Source: Ignavibacteriaceae bacterium
GTDB taxonomy: Bacteria; Bacteroidota; Ignavibacteria; Ignavibacteriales; Ignavibacteriaceae
NCBI GenBank assembly: GCA_023229425.1
Contig: JALNZG010000009.1
Coordinates: 1 to 64,000 of the forward strand
Reading direction: 5' to 3'
DNA length: 64,000 bases
Within the stretch, counting starts at the first letter, position 1. Every line of letters starts with the position of its first letter. This document shows positions 26,049-35,600 of the stretch, one piece after another. The notes under the pieces are model-generated. The model was not told the origin of the DNA, searched no databases, and saw only the letters and a list, made by a program, of their open reading frames with translations. A program made the translations under genes and the position numbers.

Positions 26049-26930
26049 CTATTTTAAAAAATCCGGCTGCCATTTTATAGCTATTCCCGTTGCTTCGGCT
26101 GAAGAATACATCCCCAACAAAATGTTCTTGTCCTGTAAACGATGAAATTCCGGGATTAATATACCGCATAGCGCTCCTACTCCAAAGCCGGTTAATAAAT
26201 CTGTTGGGAAATGAGCGAGCGCTTTCAATCTAAAATATGACATGATAAGAGGGGGTATTGACGCCGCCCCATAGATGAGATATTTATTCCATCCCAATTC
26301 CGGATGGTAATCGCAAAATATTTTAGCGGCAAAGAAAGTAGAAACTGTAGTAGCTGCAACATGTCCACTATAAAGTGAATTCCGGTTATTCGGGGCAGAT
26401 CTCTCTCCTAAGTCAAGTTGATCGTAATAAACAACGGGGCGTAATCTATTTTGAAAAGTTGCACCAAACGGGCTATAAAGGTAAAAATTGTTTGTTACAG
26501 TTTGAGTCTGCATATACATCAGCAGTACGTCCAACCAGTCTTGCCTGATATTGTGATCCAGCATGGTGAGAAACGGAACAAAGACTACAGCGGTAAGCAA
26601 ATGACTTGAAAGTTTTTTGTAGTAGTTCATTTTCGATGGATCAAATTTCAAAGCCCACTCATCAATTGGAGAAATATCATCTCTAGTCAAATTCTGTAAT
26701 TCTCCAATTGAAATGGGTGATTTGTTCGATATCCAACCTATTCCAATCTTTTCTAACGTCAGCCCACCGATTATGATGCCACCCGTTATCCAGTAATCAA
26801 CATGGTAAGGATGAAATGAAGAATCACTTGCAGATGGTTGAGAATATGTCGGTTTCACAAAACCGATAATAGCAAATGAAATGATTATGAAATTAAAAAG
26901 AATGAAACGATTATTTGAATTCTTTGTCAT
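26049..26930 (-). CDS. PAP2 superfamily phosphatase, membrane or periplasmic
   Basis: A 293-residue protein with an N-terminal signal/TM segment and the three PAP2 phosphatase motifs in weakened form: QNRLRPVVY (motif 1), SLYSGHVAAT (motif 2, catalytic histidine) and RLKALAHFPTDLLTG (motif 3). Family members act on lipid phosphates such as undecaprenyl pyrophosphate or phosphatidate. It is the first of a local group of PAP2 genes (27195-27980, and the decayed copy at 29877-30376). Confidence 0.82.
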   Translation of the reverse strand: MTKNSNNRFILFNFIIISFAIIGFVKPTYSQPSASDSSFHPYHVDYWITGGIIIGGLTLEKIGIGWISNKSPISIGELQNLTRDDISPIDEWALKFDPSKMNYYKKLSSHLLTAVVFVPFLTMLDHNIRQDWLDVLLMYMQTQTVTNNFYLYSPFGATFQNRLRPVVYYDQLDLGERSAPNNRNSLYSGHVAATTVSTFFAAKIFCDYHPELGWNKYLIYGAASIPPLIMSYFRLKALAHFPTDLLTGFGVGALCGILIPEFHRLQDKNILLGMYSSAEATGIAIKWQPDFLK

Positions 26931-27194
26931 GATTTTACCTTTTTTAAAGAGTAGTCAACCGAGTGCAACACCAAAAACGAGACCAACTATAACAGTGAAC
27001 TACTCCGGTTATTGCCACCTATCCAGCCGTTTTCAGTCTCATCTTTCCATTCATTCTGCAATCCATCCGTGTCACGCTGCCGAAGTATAAAAAAGTATCG
27101 CCATGACTAAAAATTTATTATCTGTCTTGTTCACCATATGAATCTTCGTTGTACTACTTGATATCATTTCCCATGGAAATTTTTTTAAATTAGT

Positions 27195-27980
27195 TCAGAG
27201 TGCAATCCTAATAGATAACGGGTAAACCGAAGACATTTCTACTGGGGATTTATTATTCTCATGAAGATCAACAACCCAAGTTGCAACAACGTAACCGAGC
27301 GCAGCACCGGAAAAATCATCAGATGTCCAGTGTTTATCTTGGTAAACTCTGGAGATAAAAGTCAGCGCAGCCGGCAAGTAAACTAATACTTTTAACCAGG
27401 TTGGTTTAACATTTCTTGAAAGAACGGTAGATATGGTAAATGCAGCGGCATTATGCCCGCCGGGAGATGAATGAAAATCGTCGTTAAAAGAAAACGGGTG
27501 AAATGAAGAATGACCTTCGTTCGTATAAGGCCGGGCTCTGCCAAATGCTACCTTGAATAGATAAGTAAGTGCGCCGGCATAGAGCGAAGCCTGTCCGATC
27601 TCATAACCAATCTTCCTGGTTCCAATGTCATCCTTTAATAATGAATGGATAGCGAAACCGCTAAAGATTACAACAGGTGCATATAGTTCTCCCCACATTC
27701 TGCCGAATTCAATTGGAACACTTTTGTAATATCTATTTTGATCCCTCAAAACTGCGCTTCGAATAGGTTCATCAGCAGTTTGCATAAGTAAAAATGATGT
27801 GGCTCCTATCAAACCAAATTTGAGATAATCGCTTCCATCCCATTTAGCCGGTTGCTTGAAGATGCTAACGGTTTCATTTCCGAACTGAGAAAAAGTATAT
27901 TTTAGCTGTCCGAAGAGAGAAGATTCACATAGGATGATTAAGAGAAGTGATAAATATAATTTCTTCGGTAGTATGGACAT
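27195..27980 (-). CDS. PAP2 superfamily phosphatase
   Basis: A 261-residue exported or membrane PAP2 protein with well-conserved motifs: KVAFGRARPYTNE (KxxxGRxRP type), SSPGGHNAAAF (catalytic histidine) and SRVYQDKHWTSDDFSGA. The N-terminus is a signal peptide (KLYLSLLLIILCESSLFG). It lies 39 bases downstream of the DUF3943 gene in the same direction, suggesting an outer-membrane or lipid-related unit. Substrate unknown. Confidence 0.88.
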   Translation of the reverse strand: MSILPKKLYLSLLLIILCESSLFGQLKYTFSQFGNETVSIFKQPAKWDGSDYLKFGLIGATSFLLMQTADEPIRSAVLRDQNRYYKSVPIEFGRMWGELYAPVVIFSGFAIHSLLKDDIGTRKIGYEIGQASLYAGALTYLFKVAFGRARPYTNEGHSSFHPFSFNDDFHSSPGGHNAAAFTISTVLSRNVKPTWLKVLVYLPAALTFISRVYQDKHWTSDDFSGAALGYVVATWVVDLHENNKSPVEMSSVYPLSIRIAL

Positions 27981-28019
27981 TGTTTTTTTCCTGTTGTTAA
28001 TAATTCAGAATAGATCATC

Positions 28020-29570
28020 TTATTTTCTTTTAAACTTAAACTCTTCAAAGAATATTTGAAGGAAAATTTTCTCTTCGGTTCTTACAGAATGTATACTAGC
28101 AAAATCTTTCGGGTATCTATCCGTGTAGTGAATCAAATGTTCAAATCCAATGCTTACATTGTTATAAATTTTGAAAGTAATACTCGGTTTAATTAATGCA
28201 ATATAACTGTTTTCTGCAACTCCAATAAAGGTATGAAACCACCAGTAATAAGCTTTAAGGGCAATGCCTGCCCATCCAAAATTGTAATCGCTTTCAAGCT
28301 TTATTTCCGCTCCGCCGGCATAATCATAATCTCTAACCTGTGTAGTATCGGGTCCAAGTCTATTGCTAAGTGCGCCGAAAGGCATTAAATCAATATGAAG
28401 ACTAGTATTAAGACTTGAACTCTTGCTTATTTTCAGATTAGAAATTACTCCGGGTCCAAAAGCAATGGTCCCTAATTCAAAAGTGTTGTTATCATAATAG
28501 TCCATGTTTTGAAATAATCCAGTTAACATTTCAAAATTACCAACTTGAACATTACTACCAAATAAAATTCCATTTCCGGTTGCATTTTCAATAATTTTTC
28601 TCCCTACTCCGAAATTGAAATTAGTTCGGATTTTGAAAAAATCAAAAGGTTTTCGAGATCTTTTTTCAAACGGGTTTCCATAATCAAAATGAAAATTGAA
28701 ATTAAGGCTGCTCATCGAAAGTGTGATTGGAGTTCCTTCATTAATCTTATGATATCCAACAGCCATTGTTATGTTTAACGGCTCTTTCTGATATACTTCG
28801 GCCGATGTAGACCTGGTAAGTTCTCCATGCAAAAGTCTGTTAAAAAACCTTGTAGGTGTCATAATGGCGACTGCCATTTCCCGGAAAAATCTATCCGCCC
28901 CGGTTGTTTGATCATCCAGAATATTGGAGCCCATCCGGTAAAATATTTCTCCTAAGAAAGCGCCGGTAATTGGAGTATTGATGATGTCGTTATACGAGGG
29001 GCGAGTATTTTCTCCGAAATACTCCCACTCTAAACTACCTAAATAGGCAAAAGGCAAGGATTCAAAGAAAGAATATCCGTTTACACGCGCTGTATTAAAA
29101 AACATTGCGCCTGAATAAGGATGAAAAAAATAATTCATACCGAATCTGTCTTGATCCCATTCCCATCCCTTTTGTATGTTGTTATTCCATGAATTAAATC
29201 CCACCCTTGAAAAATCATAATTTAAGATATACCTGTCAAATAAAAAGGTCGTAATATTAGACAAGGTAACTCTAAGAGCAACCACCTCTAAAGAAGATTT
29301 CTTGTTATAGAACGGATTATCATTCAACAAATCACCATATTTGTTATGCATCATAGTATCCGTTAAAGAAGCATTAACATTGTCAGTGAATGATGTTTTT
29401 TTTAAGTTAAGTACTAAATCCGAATAACGATTAATTTCATTATTTGATGTCGGGCGACTTAACCATGTGTTTTGATTTTGTAATTTCTTTTTATCAAATA
29501 CAGGTTTAAACTGCGCTTGATTTAAAGTTGAAAACAATACAAAGAAAACTAAAGTGTAGACAATTTTCAT
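28020..29570 (-). CDS. DUF3943 family envelope protein
   Basis: A 516-residue exported protein with a signal peptide (MKIVYTLVFFVLFSTLNQAQ). The central part has the DUF3943 features, with GWEWDQDRFGMNYFFHPYSGAMFFNTARVNGY and a later GAFLGEIFYRMG, followed by alternating strands suggestive of a beta-barrel (KPSITFKIYNNVSIGFEHLI). Function is unknown. The family is often found beside PAP2 phosphatases, as here, so a role in the outer membrane or lipid A handling is a guess. The short CsbD-like gene ends 22 bases upstream. Confidence 0.78.
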   Translation of the reverse strand: MKIVYTLVFFVLFSTLNQAQFKPVFDKKKLQNQNTWLSRPTSNNEINRYSDLVLNLKKTSFTDNVNASLTDTMMHNKYGDLLNDNPFYNKKSSLEVVALRVTLSNITTFLFDRYILNYDFSRVGFNSWNNNIQKGWEWDQDRFGMNYFFHPYSGAMFFNTARVNGYSFFESLPFAYLGSLEWEYFGENTRPSYNDIINTPITGAFLGEIFYRMGSNILDDQTTGADRFFREMAVAIMTPTRFFNRLLHGELTRSTSAEVYQKEPLNITMAVGYHKINEGTPITLSMSSLNFNFHFDYGNPFEKRSRKPFDFFKIRTNFNFGVGRKIIENATGNGILFGSNVQVGNFEMLTGLFQNMDYYDNNTFELGTIAFGPGVISNLKISKSSSLNTSLHIDLMPFGALSNRLGPDTTQVRDYDYAGGAEIKLESDYNFGWAGIALKAYYWWFHTFIGVAENSYIALIKPSITFKIYNNVSIGFEHLIHYTDRYPKDFASIHSVRTEEKIFLQIFFEEFKFKRK

Positions 29571-29591
29571 TTGTTTTTTCCTTATGATTAC

Positions 29592-29714
29592 TCAAGTTGA
29601 TCGCTTTAATTTTATTTGCTTGAAAAGTAAATCGGCATCAGTTAAGTTTGCAAATTGTTGTTTGAGTTTTCCTACGGATTCATTCCAGTTACCTTTAATT
29701 ATAAGAGAATTCAT
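29592..29714 (-). CDS. Shortened CsbD-like stress protein
   Basis: A 40-residue frame, MNSLIIKGNWNESVGKLKQQ then FANLTDADLLFKQ, matches the first half of CsbD family proteins (GNWxxxxGKxKxxxxxLTDxDL). It ends early with KLKRST and TGA where full-length CsbD (about 60 residues) continues with a second helical segment. AGGAG lies seven bases before the ATG, so translation is plausible. It is probably a truncated or decaying CsbD gene next to another decayed gene. Confidence 0.6.
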   Translation of the reverse strand: MNSLIIKGNWNESVGKLKQQFANLTDADLLFKQIKLKRST

Positions 29715-29876
29715 TTGATAACTCCTTTCTAATTTGTAATTAATAAACACTTAATGTTATAGTTACTTTATTACAATAATATGATAAGAAGGAATTTAGA
29801 ATTGTTCAATCGGTCAAAGGGATGAAAAAGGAACTACATCTTTTAGGAGGGTTTATTTGACGTTTTTTTACGATGA

Positions 29877-30376
29877 GAATTATTAGCAGAAAAAATTGTT
29901 GGGAAAGATTTTCAAACGATAAGCACAATGTATTTTGAAACATTACTCTTCGCAACATTTCTTCCATCAATAGCTAAAGGAACCGCAGAAAGAATTCGTC
30001 CGTTTGTCTATAATAAGGAAGCGCCATAGAATATTAAACTTGAAGTTGAAGCTAAGAAGTCTTTCTTTTCGGGACATACTACCGCTGCATTCGCTTCTGC
30101 CGTTTATTTTCGACCGTATATGAGGGATACTTCCCGGATTCTAAATACACGAAATATGTGTGGACGGGCTCGTTGTTATCCGCTTCACTTGTTGGTTATC
30201 TTCGCTATGTTTCGGGCAATCATTACCCAACAGACATTTTAATCGGTGCAGTTGTTGGAAGTGCAATAGGTTATTTCATCCCTTATTTACACCAAACAAA
30301 TAATAGCCAGTCTGATTTTTTCCCATCTCTCAATCAATCTAACGGATTTACGATTCATTATTCATTTCAATTTTAG
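29877..30376 (+). pseudogene. Decayed PAP2 phosphatase gene
   Basis: PAP2 motifs are all recoverable but not in one frame: KGTAERIRPFVYN (motif 1) and KKSFFSGHTTAAFASAVYF (motif 2) in the first frame, then RYVSGNHYPTDILIGA (motif 3) in another. A TAG at 30027-30029 interrupts the first part, and a frameshift near 30110-30118 separates it from the GYFPDSKYTKYVW segment. The 5' end is missing; the frame is open only from about 29877. This is a third PAP2 copy, on the opposite strand to the two intact ones. Confidence 0.82.
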
Positions 30377-30419
30377 TCGAAGATAAACGAGTTGCCGTTC
30401 GGGGAAAATAACTACTGGG

Positions 30420-30833
30420 TTAATTTGCTTTTTCTCGTTTTTGTAATGCCGTTTCTATTGTTTCAATCAAGATCTCGATACTCACAGGCTTAGCTAAAAA
30501 AATATCAGCACCCGCGTTCATCGCATTTATTTTGTCCTGGCTAAAAGCATGAGCAGTGTAACAGATGATGGGTGTATGTTTATAATCTAGATTGTTTTTT
30601 CGCAAGTATCGAATTAATTCAAGTCCGTTTTTTTCACCATTTAAAGAAATATCCATAAGCACGAGATCGGCTTTTGTTTTTTCGAGAATCGCTAGGAAAC
30701 TCATTTCCTCATCGCAAATGCTTAGGTCATATTTCTTTCCCAAAAGAAATTTAAATAGTTCCTGACTGTTACGGTCATCTTCGACAATAAGGATTTTTGG
30801 TTTGGTCGTTTTGTTGCTTTTCAATGTGTTCAC
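30420..30833 (-). CDS. Single-domain response regulator
   Basis: A receiver (REC) domain of about 137 residues without an output domain: ILIVEDDRNSQELFKF (acidic pocket), DLVLMDISLNGEKNGLE (phosphoacceptor aspartate), a conserved threonine in ICYTAHAF and FLAKPVS (lysine). The start is uncertain. A GTG at 30833, just after the kinase stop, is chosen; a frame extending to 30902 would overlap the kinase. Placed directly after the histidine kinase, it is probably its phosphorelay partner. Confidence 0.82.
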   Translation of the reverse strand: MNTLKSNKTTKPKILIVEDDRNSQELFKFLLGKKYDLSICDEEMSFLAILEKTKADLVLMDISLNGEKNGLELIRYLRKNNLDYKHTPIICYTAHAFSQDKINAMNAGADIFLAKPVSIEILIETIETALQKREKAN

Positions 30834-30837
30834 CCCA

Positions 30838-32055
30838 TTAGTTGAATATGAGAGAAAATGTAGTGCCTTTTCCTTTTTCACTTTTTGCTTCGATAGCAGC
30901 ATTATTTAATGCTAAAAGATTTTTTGCCAATGCAAGTCCCAACCCGTTTCCTTCATAAGGTCTGCAATAGCCCATAACTTCCTGGGTAAAGGGAGTGAAT
31001 ATTTTTAATAAATAGTCTTCGGAAATGCCGATTCCGGTATCGGCAATATCAATACGAAATTTATCCTTGTCAAAAAAAGAAGTAATTCTGATTGATCCTT
31101 TTTCTGTAAATTTAATTGCGTTGTCAATAACATTTTGCATGACCAAATTAAAACTGTATAGGTCTGTTTTCAAGAAAGTGCTGTTAGACAAATCTTCATA
31201 CAGGCACGAGAGATTTTTTTCTTTTATTACTGTTTGGAATCCCTTTAGAATCGTTTCTATTTCTTTTTTAAGATTTAGTTCAGCGGGATTAAGCTTTATT
31301 CCGCCTGTTAGTACTTGAGCCATATTAATAAAAAGATCCATAGTCCGATTTAACCTATTTGATGCATCTTCTAAATTGAGAAACCAAGTTTTATGTTCCT
31401 CGGTTAAAACATCAGACAGACTCTCTTTTAAGAAACCGCTAAACCCCAACAACCCAACCATTGGTGTTCGTATTTCATGTGAAAGCTGGCTGAGAAAATA
31501 TGACTTAAGTTTTTCAGATTCCTCCGACTTTTTTAAAGCCAATTCAAGTTTTTCTTGAACTGCTTTAAGCGCCGATACATCTCTTCCATAAATTTGTCCG
31601 ATTTTGAAATGGGGAATCCCGCAAATGGTAAATTGATAGATTTTATCCCCAATTGAAGAAGTTATCTCCAACTGCTCACCTTCGTTGATACATTTAGTGA
31701 GATTAATGTTTTTCAATTCCGGCAGCAGGCTATAAATTTTTTCTCCCAACATTGGTTTGGAGGCAAGAAGTTTATTTCCTGCGTTATTAGCTAAAATAAC
31801 TTCACCGCTTAAATCAAATCGAAAGACGGGAGAGGGATCTAATTCAGCAAACATCGCCATTAACTTTGCATGTTGAAGACGAATATTCTCTTCTTCTTCA
31901 AAATGCTTTTTCCTCATCGGTACGATAACATACTTATAAAAGATAAAGGTAAGCGATAAAATAATTACCACCAATATTAACGAGAGAATTACCGGATTAT
32001 ATAAGCTTATAAACAAGTTTGGAGCTATCCTCTCTGAACGTTGTAAAGAAAACAC
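30838..32055 (-). CDS. Membrane sensor histidine kinase with PAS domain
   Basis: A 405-residue kinase with one N-terminal transmembrane helix (about residues 19-45), a coiled linker, a PAS-like domain (PSPVFRFDLSGEVILANNAG), the HisKA phosphoacceptor SHEIRTPMVGLLGF (near 192) and a HATPase domain (NVIDNAIKFTEKG, DTGIGI, GNGLGLALAKNL). The frame overlaps the end of the upstream membrane gene by 59 bases if it starts at 32055; a TTG at 32016 is a shorter alternative. No large periplasmic sensor domain is present, so the two upstream genes may supply the sensing function. Confidence 0.88.
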   Translation of the reverse strand: MFSLQRSERIAPNLFISLYNPVILSLILVVIILSLTFIFYKYVIVPMRKKHFEEEENIRLQHAKLMAMFAELDPSPVFRFDLSGEVILANNAGNKLLASKPMLGEKIYSLLPELKNINLTKCINEGEQLEITSSIGDKIYQFTICGIPHFKIGQIYGRDVSALKAVQEKLELALKKSEESEKLKSYFLSQLSHEIRTPMVGLLGFSGFLKESLSDVLTEEHKTWFLNLEDASNRLNRTMDLFINMAQVLTGGIKLNPAELNLKKEIETILKGFQTVIKEKNLSCLYEDLSNSTFLKTDLYSFNLVMQNVIDNAIKFTEKGSIRITSFFDKDKFRIDIADTGIGISEDYLLKIFTPFTQEVMGYCRPYEGNGLGLALAKNLLALNNAAIEAKSEKGKGTTFSLIFN

Positions 32056-32575
32056 CTACAGCAAGTTCAAACACTGTAGTAATATAAAAATATGTTTGAG
32101 CATCAACATTTAACTCGAATAAAAAATTTAAGAATTTCAATAAAATAGTAAACTCGTAAAAAGCTAACACAAGATAAAAAAAGTTGATAACCTGTTTTTC
32201 AGCTACCACCATTACAAAGAGATAGAGTATTCTGAAAATGATCATTAAATGCAGAAAGGCGATTAAATAGATATAAGGAGCTCTCCTCTCCTCGAAAAAA
32301 CTTAATAAAATAATCATCAACCCTAAACCGATGAAGAATATTTTCTTCTTTTTCAGATACTCACTTTTTTGTAATGCAATAAATGTGCAAAGCGAAATAA
32401 TTACATAGAAATGTTGAGACGAAATTTTAAATAAATTAGTAAATGAGAAGCCAATAATATCAGAAATTCCTAAAACCAAGAAATATTTAAACACTAATGA
32501 TCTATACTGTCTTATCGGCGGAAATAACCAAATGAAAATTGATAAATAGGTTAATATATTCGCAGAAAGACTCAT
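31997..32575 (-). CDS. Polytopic membrane protein of the sensory cassette
   Basis: A 192-residue protein with about six predicted transmembrane helices and short loops; no recognised family. The ATG at 32575 is preferred because it falls eight bases after the upstream gene's stop, whereas longer starts would overlap it. It overlaps the histidine kinase start. Hydrophobic helices with sparse charged residues (EERRAPYIYL, AEKQVINFFYL) resemble kinase-associated membrane sensors such as 7TM-type modules, but this is only a resemblance. Confidence 0.6.
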   Translation of the reverse strand: MSLSANILTYLSIFIWLFPPIRQYRSLVFKYFLVLGISDIIGFSFTNLFKISSQHFYVIISLCTFIALQKSEYLKKKKIFFIGLGLMIILLSFFEERRAPYIYLIAFLHLMIIFRILYLFVMVVAEKQVINFFYLVLAFYEFTILLKFLNFLFELNVDAQTYFYITTVFELAVGVFFTTFREDSSKLVYKLI

Positions 32576-32582
32576 AGAACTT

Positions 32583-33047
32583 TTAATTGCAATAAGGTGG
32601 GCATGATGGTGGCATTGAATATTCAAGTGTATATGCATCTCCACCAGATGAAGAAGTAGTTATTGATAGAATATTGTTGGCTCTTTCTTCAATCATTACT
32701 TCTAAACCTTTCTCCAGATTGATAATTTCTTCTACAACGCTCGTGCTGAAAAGATGAAGAACATCACTTTTGTCCAAAGCCACAGTTGAAGGGAATTGTT
32801 CTTTTTTGTTTTTGTCAAGAATGTGAATTCTTCCGTTTTTAAAGCTGACCAAAACATGTTCAGGTGTGTTTCGTAAAATCATTTTTAAATGTTGAACATT
32901 AATTTTTTCGGATTTGAGAACGGGACCAAATAATGCATTTGCCTCACTTGCTTTAATAATTTTTCCTTGTCCAAGTATATTGTTGGTTAAAAGAAAAGTA
33001 AAAAAGAAAATGAAAAGGAATCCTGGGAGTGCTAAGCGATTTTTCAT
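32583..33047 (-). CDS. Secreted protein of unknown function, first gene of sensory cassette
   Basis: A 154-residue protein with a signal peptide (ALPGFLFIFFFTFLLTNNILG then Q). The mature part has a region NTPEHVLVSFKNGRIHILDKNKK and ends in a cysteine/proline tail (PPSCPPYCN). No family recognised. It is followed within ten bases by the membrane protein, then the histidine kinase and response regulator, so a periplasmic sensing or signalling partner is possible. Confidence 0.6.
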   Translation of the reverse strand: MKNRLALPGFLFIFFFTFLLTNNILGQGKIIKASEANALFGPVLKSEKINVQHLKMILRNTPEHVLVSFKNGRIHILDKNKKEQFPSTVALDKSDVLHLFSTSVVEEIINLEKGLEVMIEERANNILSITTSSSGGDAYTLEYSMPPSCPPYCN

Positions 33048-33256
33048 AAATACCTCTATTTAGAAAATGAATGAATTAGTGAATTTAGAATGAAATCCAC
33101 AACGATAAAATATTGGAATTCCCGGAAAGGTCAAAGCATTATTTAAGATTTATTGAACCGGTTGCCCCGGAACATTTGCTCTATTGTTCATTTGTTATTC
33201 ATACGATACTTTTCTAAATTTATTTGTAAAATTTTATAAATAAATAAAGAGTATTA

Positions 33257-34234
33257 TTGAGAGCAATAATTCCGGTTGCCGGATTGGGCAGCCGCTTAAA
33301 ACCGCATACGCACACTATTCCCAAAGTTTTGCTGAACGTTGGAGGAAAACCGATCCTGGGGCATATTCTTGACAAACTTCTTGCCGAAGGGATAACCAAA
33401 GCAACTTTTATTTACGGGCATTTAGGCGAACTTATTATAAAGTATATTGCTGAAAATTATCCCGACCTGCAAGCGGATTTTGTTGAACAAACAGAACTCG
33501 AAGGTCTCGGACACGCAATTTATACCGCCATCCCTACTTTTGATGATAAAGAAATTTTTATCATTCTCGGAGATACTATTTTTGATGTAAATCTTGAAAA
33601 TGTTTTTACTGCAAAACAGAATTCACTTGGTGTAAAATATGTTGAAGATCCAAGCCGCTTTGGTGTTGCTTTAATGACTAATGGCTATATTGAAAAGCTC
33701 ATTGAAAAACCCAAAACTTTGATTTCCCATTTAGCCCTTGTAGGTTTATATTATATTAGCAATGCAGATGCTCTTAAAAAATGTTTAACTACCTTAGTTG
33801 AAAAGGACATTCGCACCAACGGTGAACTTCAACTAACTGATGCTTTACAAATGATGATTGATGATGGAGAAAAATTTACAACATTTTCTGTTGACGGCTG
33901 GTACGATTGCGGAAAACCGGAAACGCTTCTTTCAACAAATCAGTATCTCTTAAAAGAAAAAAGTACGGATGTTTCGATTCCAACGGTTATCATCAATCAG
34001 CCGGTTTTTATCGCCGAAACAGCGGTAATTGAAAATTCCGTAATAGGACCTTTTGCCACCATCGGCGAAAACGCTAAAGTGAGTGAATCAATTATAAAAA
34101 ATTCTATTGTTGGAGCGCAAGCAGAAGTAAACCGCTCATTGTTAGAAAATTCTATTGTCGGCAGACATTCGTTAATTAACGGAAGTTTTAAAAGATTGAA
34201 CACCGGCGATTCAACTGAATTAGATTTTTATTAA
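33257..34234 (+). CDS. Sugar-1-phosphate nucleotidyltransferase with hexapeptide tail
   Basis: A 325-residue NDP-sugar synthase starting with TTG. The nucleotide-binding signature is at the start (AIIPVAGLGSRLKPHT...PKVLL), with ILGDTIFD for metal and nucleotide and VGLYYISNADAL for the sugar site. The last ~90 residues are left-handed beta-helix repeats (AVIENSVIGPFATIGENAKV). Long RmlA-type glucose-1-phosphate thymidylyltransferases have this architecture. Exact sugar and nucleotide are not determined. It precedes metK by 36 bases. Confidence 0.85.
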   Translation: MRAIIPVAGLGSRLKPHTHTIPKVLLNVGGKPILGHILDKLLAEGITKATFIYGHLGELIIKYIAENYPDLQADFVEQTELEGLGHAIYTAIPTFDDKEIFIILGDTIFDVNLENVFTAKQNSLGVKYVEDPSRFGVALMTNGYIEKLIEKPKTLISHLALVGLYYISNADALKKCLTTLVEKDIRTNGELQLTDALQMMIDDGEKFTTFSVDGWYDCGKPETLLSTNQYLLKEKSTDVSIPTVIINQPVFIAETAVIENSVIGPFATIGENAKVSESIIKNSIVGAQAEVNRSLLENSIVGRHSLINGSFKRLNTGDSTELDFY

Positions 34235-34270
34235 TAAACTAAAAACGAAAATAAATAAGGATAATTAATT

Positions 34271-35518
34271 ATGTCATTCTTTTTCACTTCAGAATCCGTT
34301 TCCGAAGGACATCCGGATAAAGTCTGTGATGCCATTTCTGACGGCGTATTAGACGCCATTTTTGTACAAGATCCAAAAGCCCGCGTTGCCTGCGAAACCT
34401 TAGTTACAACAGGACTCGTTGTTGTTGCCGGTGAAGTTACCACAAGCGCTTATGTGGATATTCAAGCTGTAGTCCGCAACACGGTAAAAAATATTGGTTA
34501 CACAAAAGGCGAGTATATGTTCTCGTATGATTCTTGTGGAGTTTTAAACGCAATTCATTCACAATCACCGGACATTGCTCAAGGTGTTGATGAAGGAAAA
34601 GGTCTTCATAAAGAGCAAGGCGCCGGAGATCAAGGAATGATGTTCGGTTACGCTTGCGATCAATCTGCTGATTACATGCCGTTAACTTTAGAATATTCAC
34701 ACAAGCTCGTAAAGAAGTTAGCTGATATCCGAAAAAAACAGCCGAAGCTAATGCCTTACCTTCGTCCCGATGCAAAATCTCAAGTAACGATTGAATACGA
34801 TGAAGTTACACGCAAACCGTTGCGCGTTGATGCGGTTGTAATTTCTACACAACACGATGAAAATGTAAATCAAAAACAAATTGAAGCCGATGTAAAGAAG
34901 CATGTTATCCCACATGTCATTCCAGCGAAATTTCTTGATAAAAAAACAAAATATTATGTTAACCCAACAGGAAAGTTTGTTATCGGCGGACCACACGGAG
35001 ACAGCGGTTTAACCGGACGAAAAATTATTGTTGATACATACGGCGGATGGGGCGCTCACGGTGGCGGCGCATTTTCAGGTAAAGACCCTTCCAAAGTTGA
35101 TAGAAGCGCAGCATACGCCGCAAGACATATAGCAAAAAATTTAGTTGCCGCTAAATTAGCAAAAGAATGTTTGGTCCAAGTTTCTTATGCAATTGGCGTT
35201 GCAAAACCGATGTCCATCTTTGTGAATACATTTGGAACCGGTGTAAAATATTCCGACGCTGAACTTTCAAAAATGATTGAAGAAATTGTGCCGATGACTC
35301 CCAAAGCGATTATCGATAGACTTAAACTTCGCAATCCTATTTACCTAGCAACTTCTTCTTACGGACACTTTGGCAGAAAATATCAAAAGAATGCGAAGAT
35401 AAAAGTAATCGTTGGTGAAGAAAGCGGTAATGCAAAGTTTATTGAAAAAACTGTCGATCTCTTTACATGGGAACAATTAGACTTAGTTTCATTGTTTAAA
35501 GAGTATAAAAAAAAGTAA
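34271..35518 (+). CDS. metK: S-adenosylmethionine synthase
   Basis: A 415-residue methionine adenosyltransferase that makes S-adenosylmethionine from methionine and ATP. Diagnostic segments are FFTSESVSEGHPDKVCDAIS at the start, GAGDQGMMFGYA (nucleotide loop), FVIGGPHGDSGLTGRKIIVDTYGG, and GGGAFSGKDPSKVDRSAAY. The length is slightly above the E. coli enzyme. Its neighbour ahcY, 82 bases downstream, recycles the product S-adenosylhomocysteine, so the two form a methyl-cycle unit. Confidence 0.97.
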   Translation: MSFFFTSESVSEGHPDKVCDAISDGVLDAIFVQDPKARVACETLVTTGLVVVAGEVTTSAYVDIQAVVRNTVKNIGYTKGEYMFSYDSCGVLNAIHSQSPDIAQGVDEGKGLHKEQGAGDQGMMFGYACDQSADYMPLTLEYSHKLVKKLADIRKKQPKLMPYLRPDAKSQVTIEYDEVTRKPLRVDAVVISTQHDENVNQKQIEADVKKHVIPHVIPAKFLDKKTKYYVNPTGKFVIGGPHGDSGLTGRKIIVDTYGGWGAHGGGAFSGKDPSKVDRSAAYAARHIAKNLVAAKLAKECLVQVSYAIGVAKPMSIFVNTFGTGVKYSDAELSKMIEEIVPMTPKAIIDRLKLRNPIYLATSSYGHFGRKYQKNAKIKVIVGEESGNAKFIEKTVDLFTWEQLDLVSLFKEYKKK

Positions 35519-35600
35519 TTGTTCAAAAGTCATTTGTTAATGGTCAGTTATCATTTTACTAATGACTGATTAAAAGTGTTTAATATAAAAAAGGATAAAA

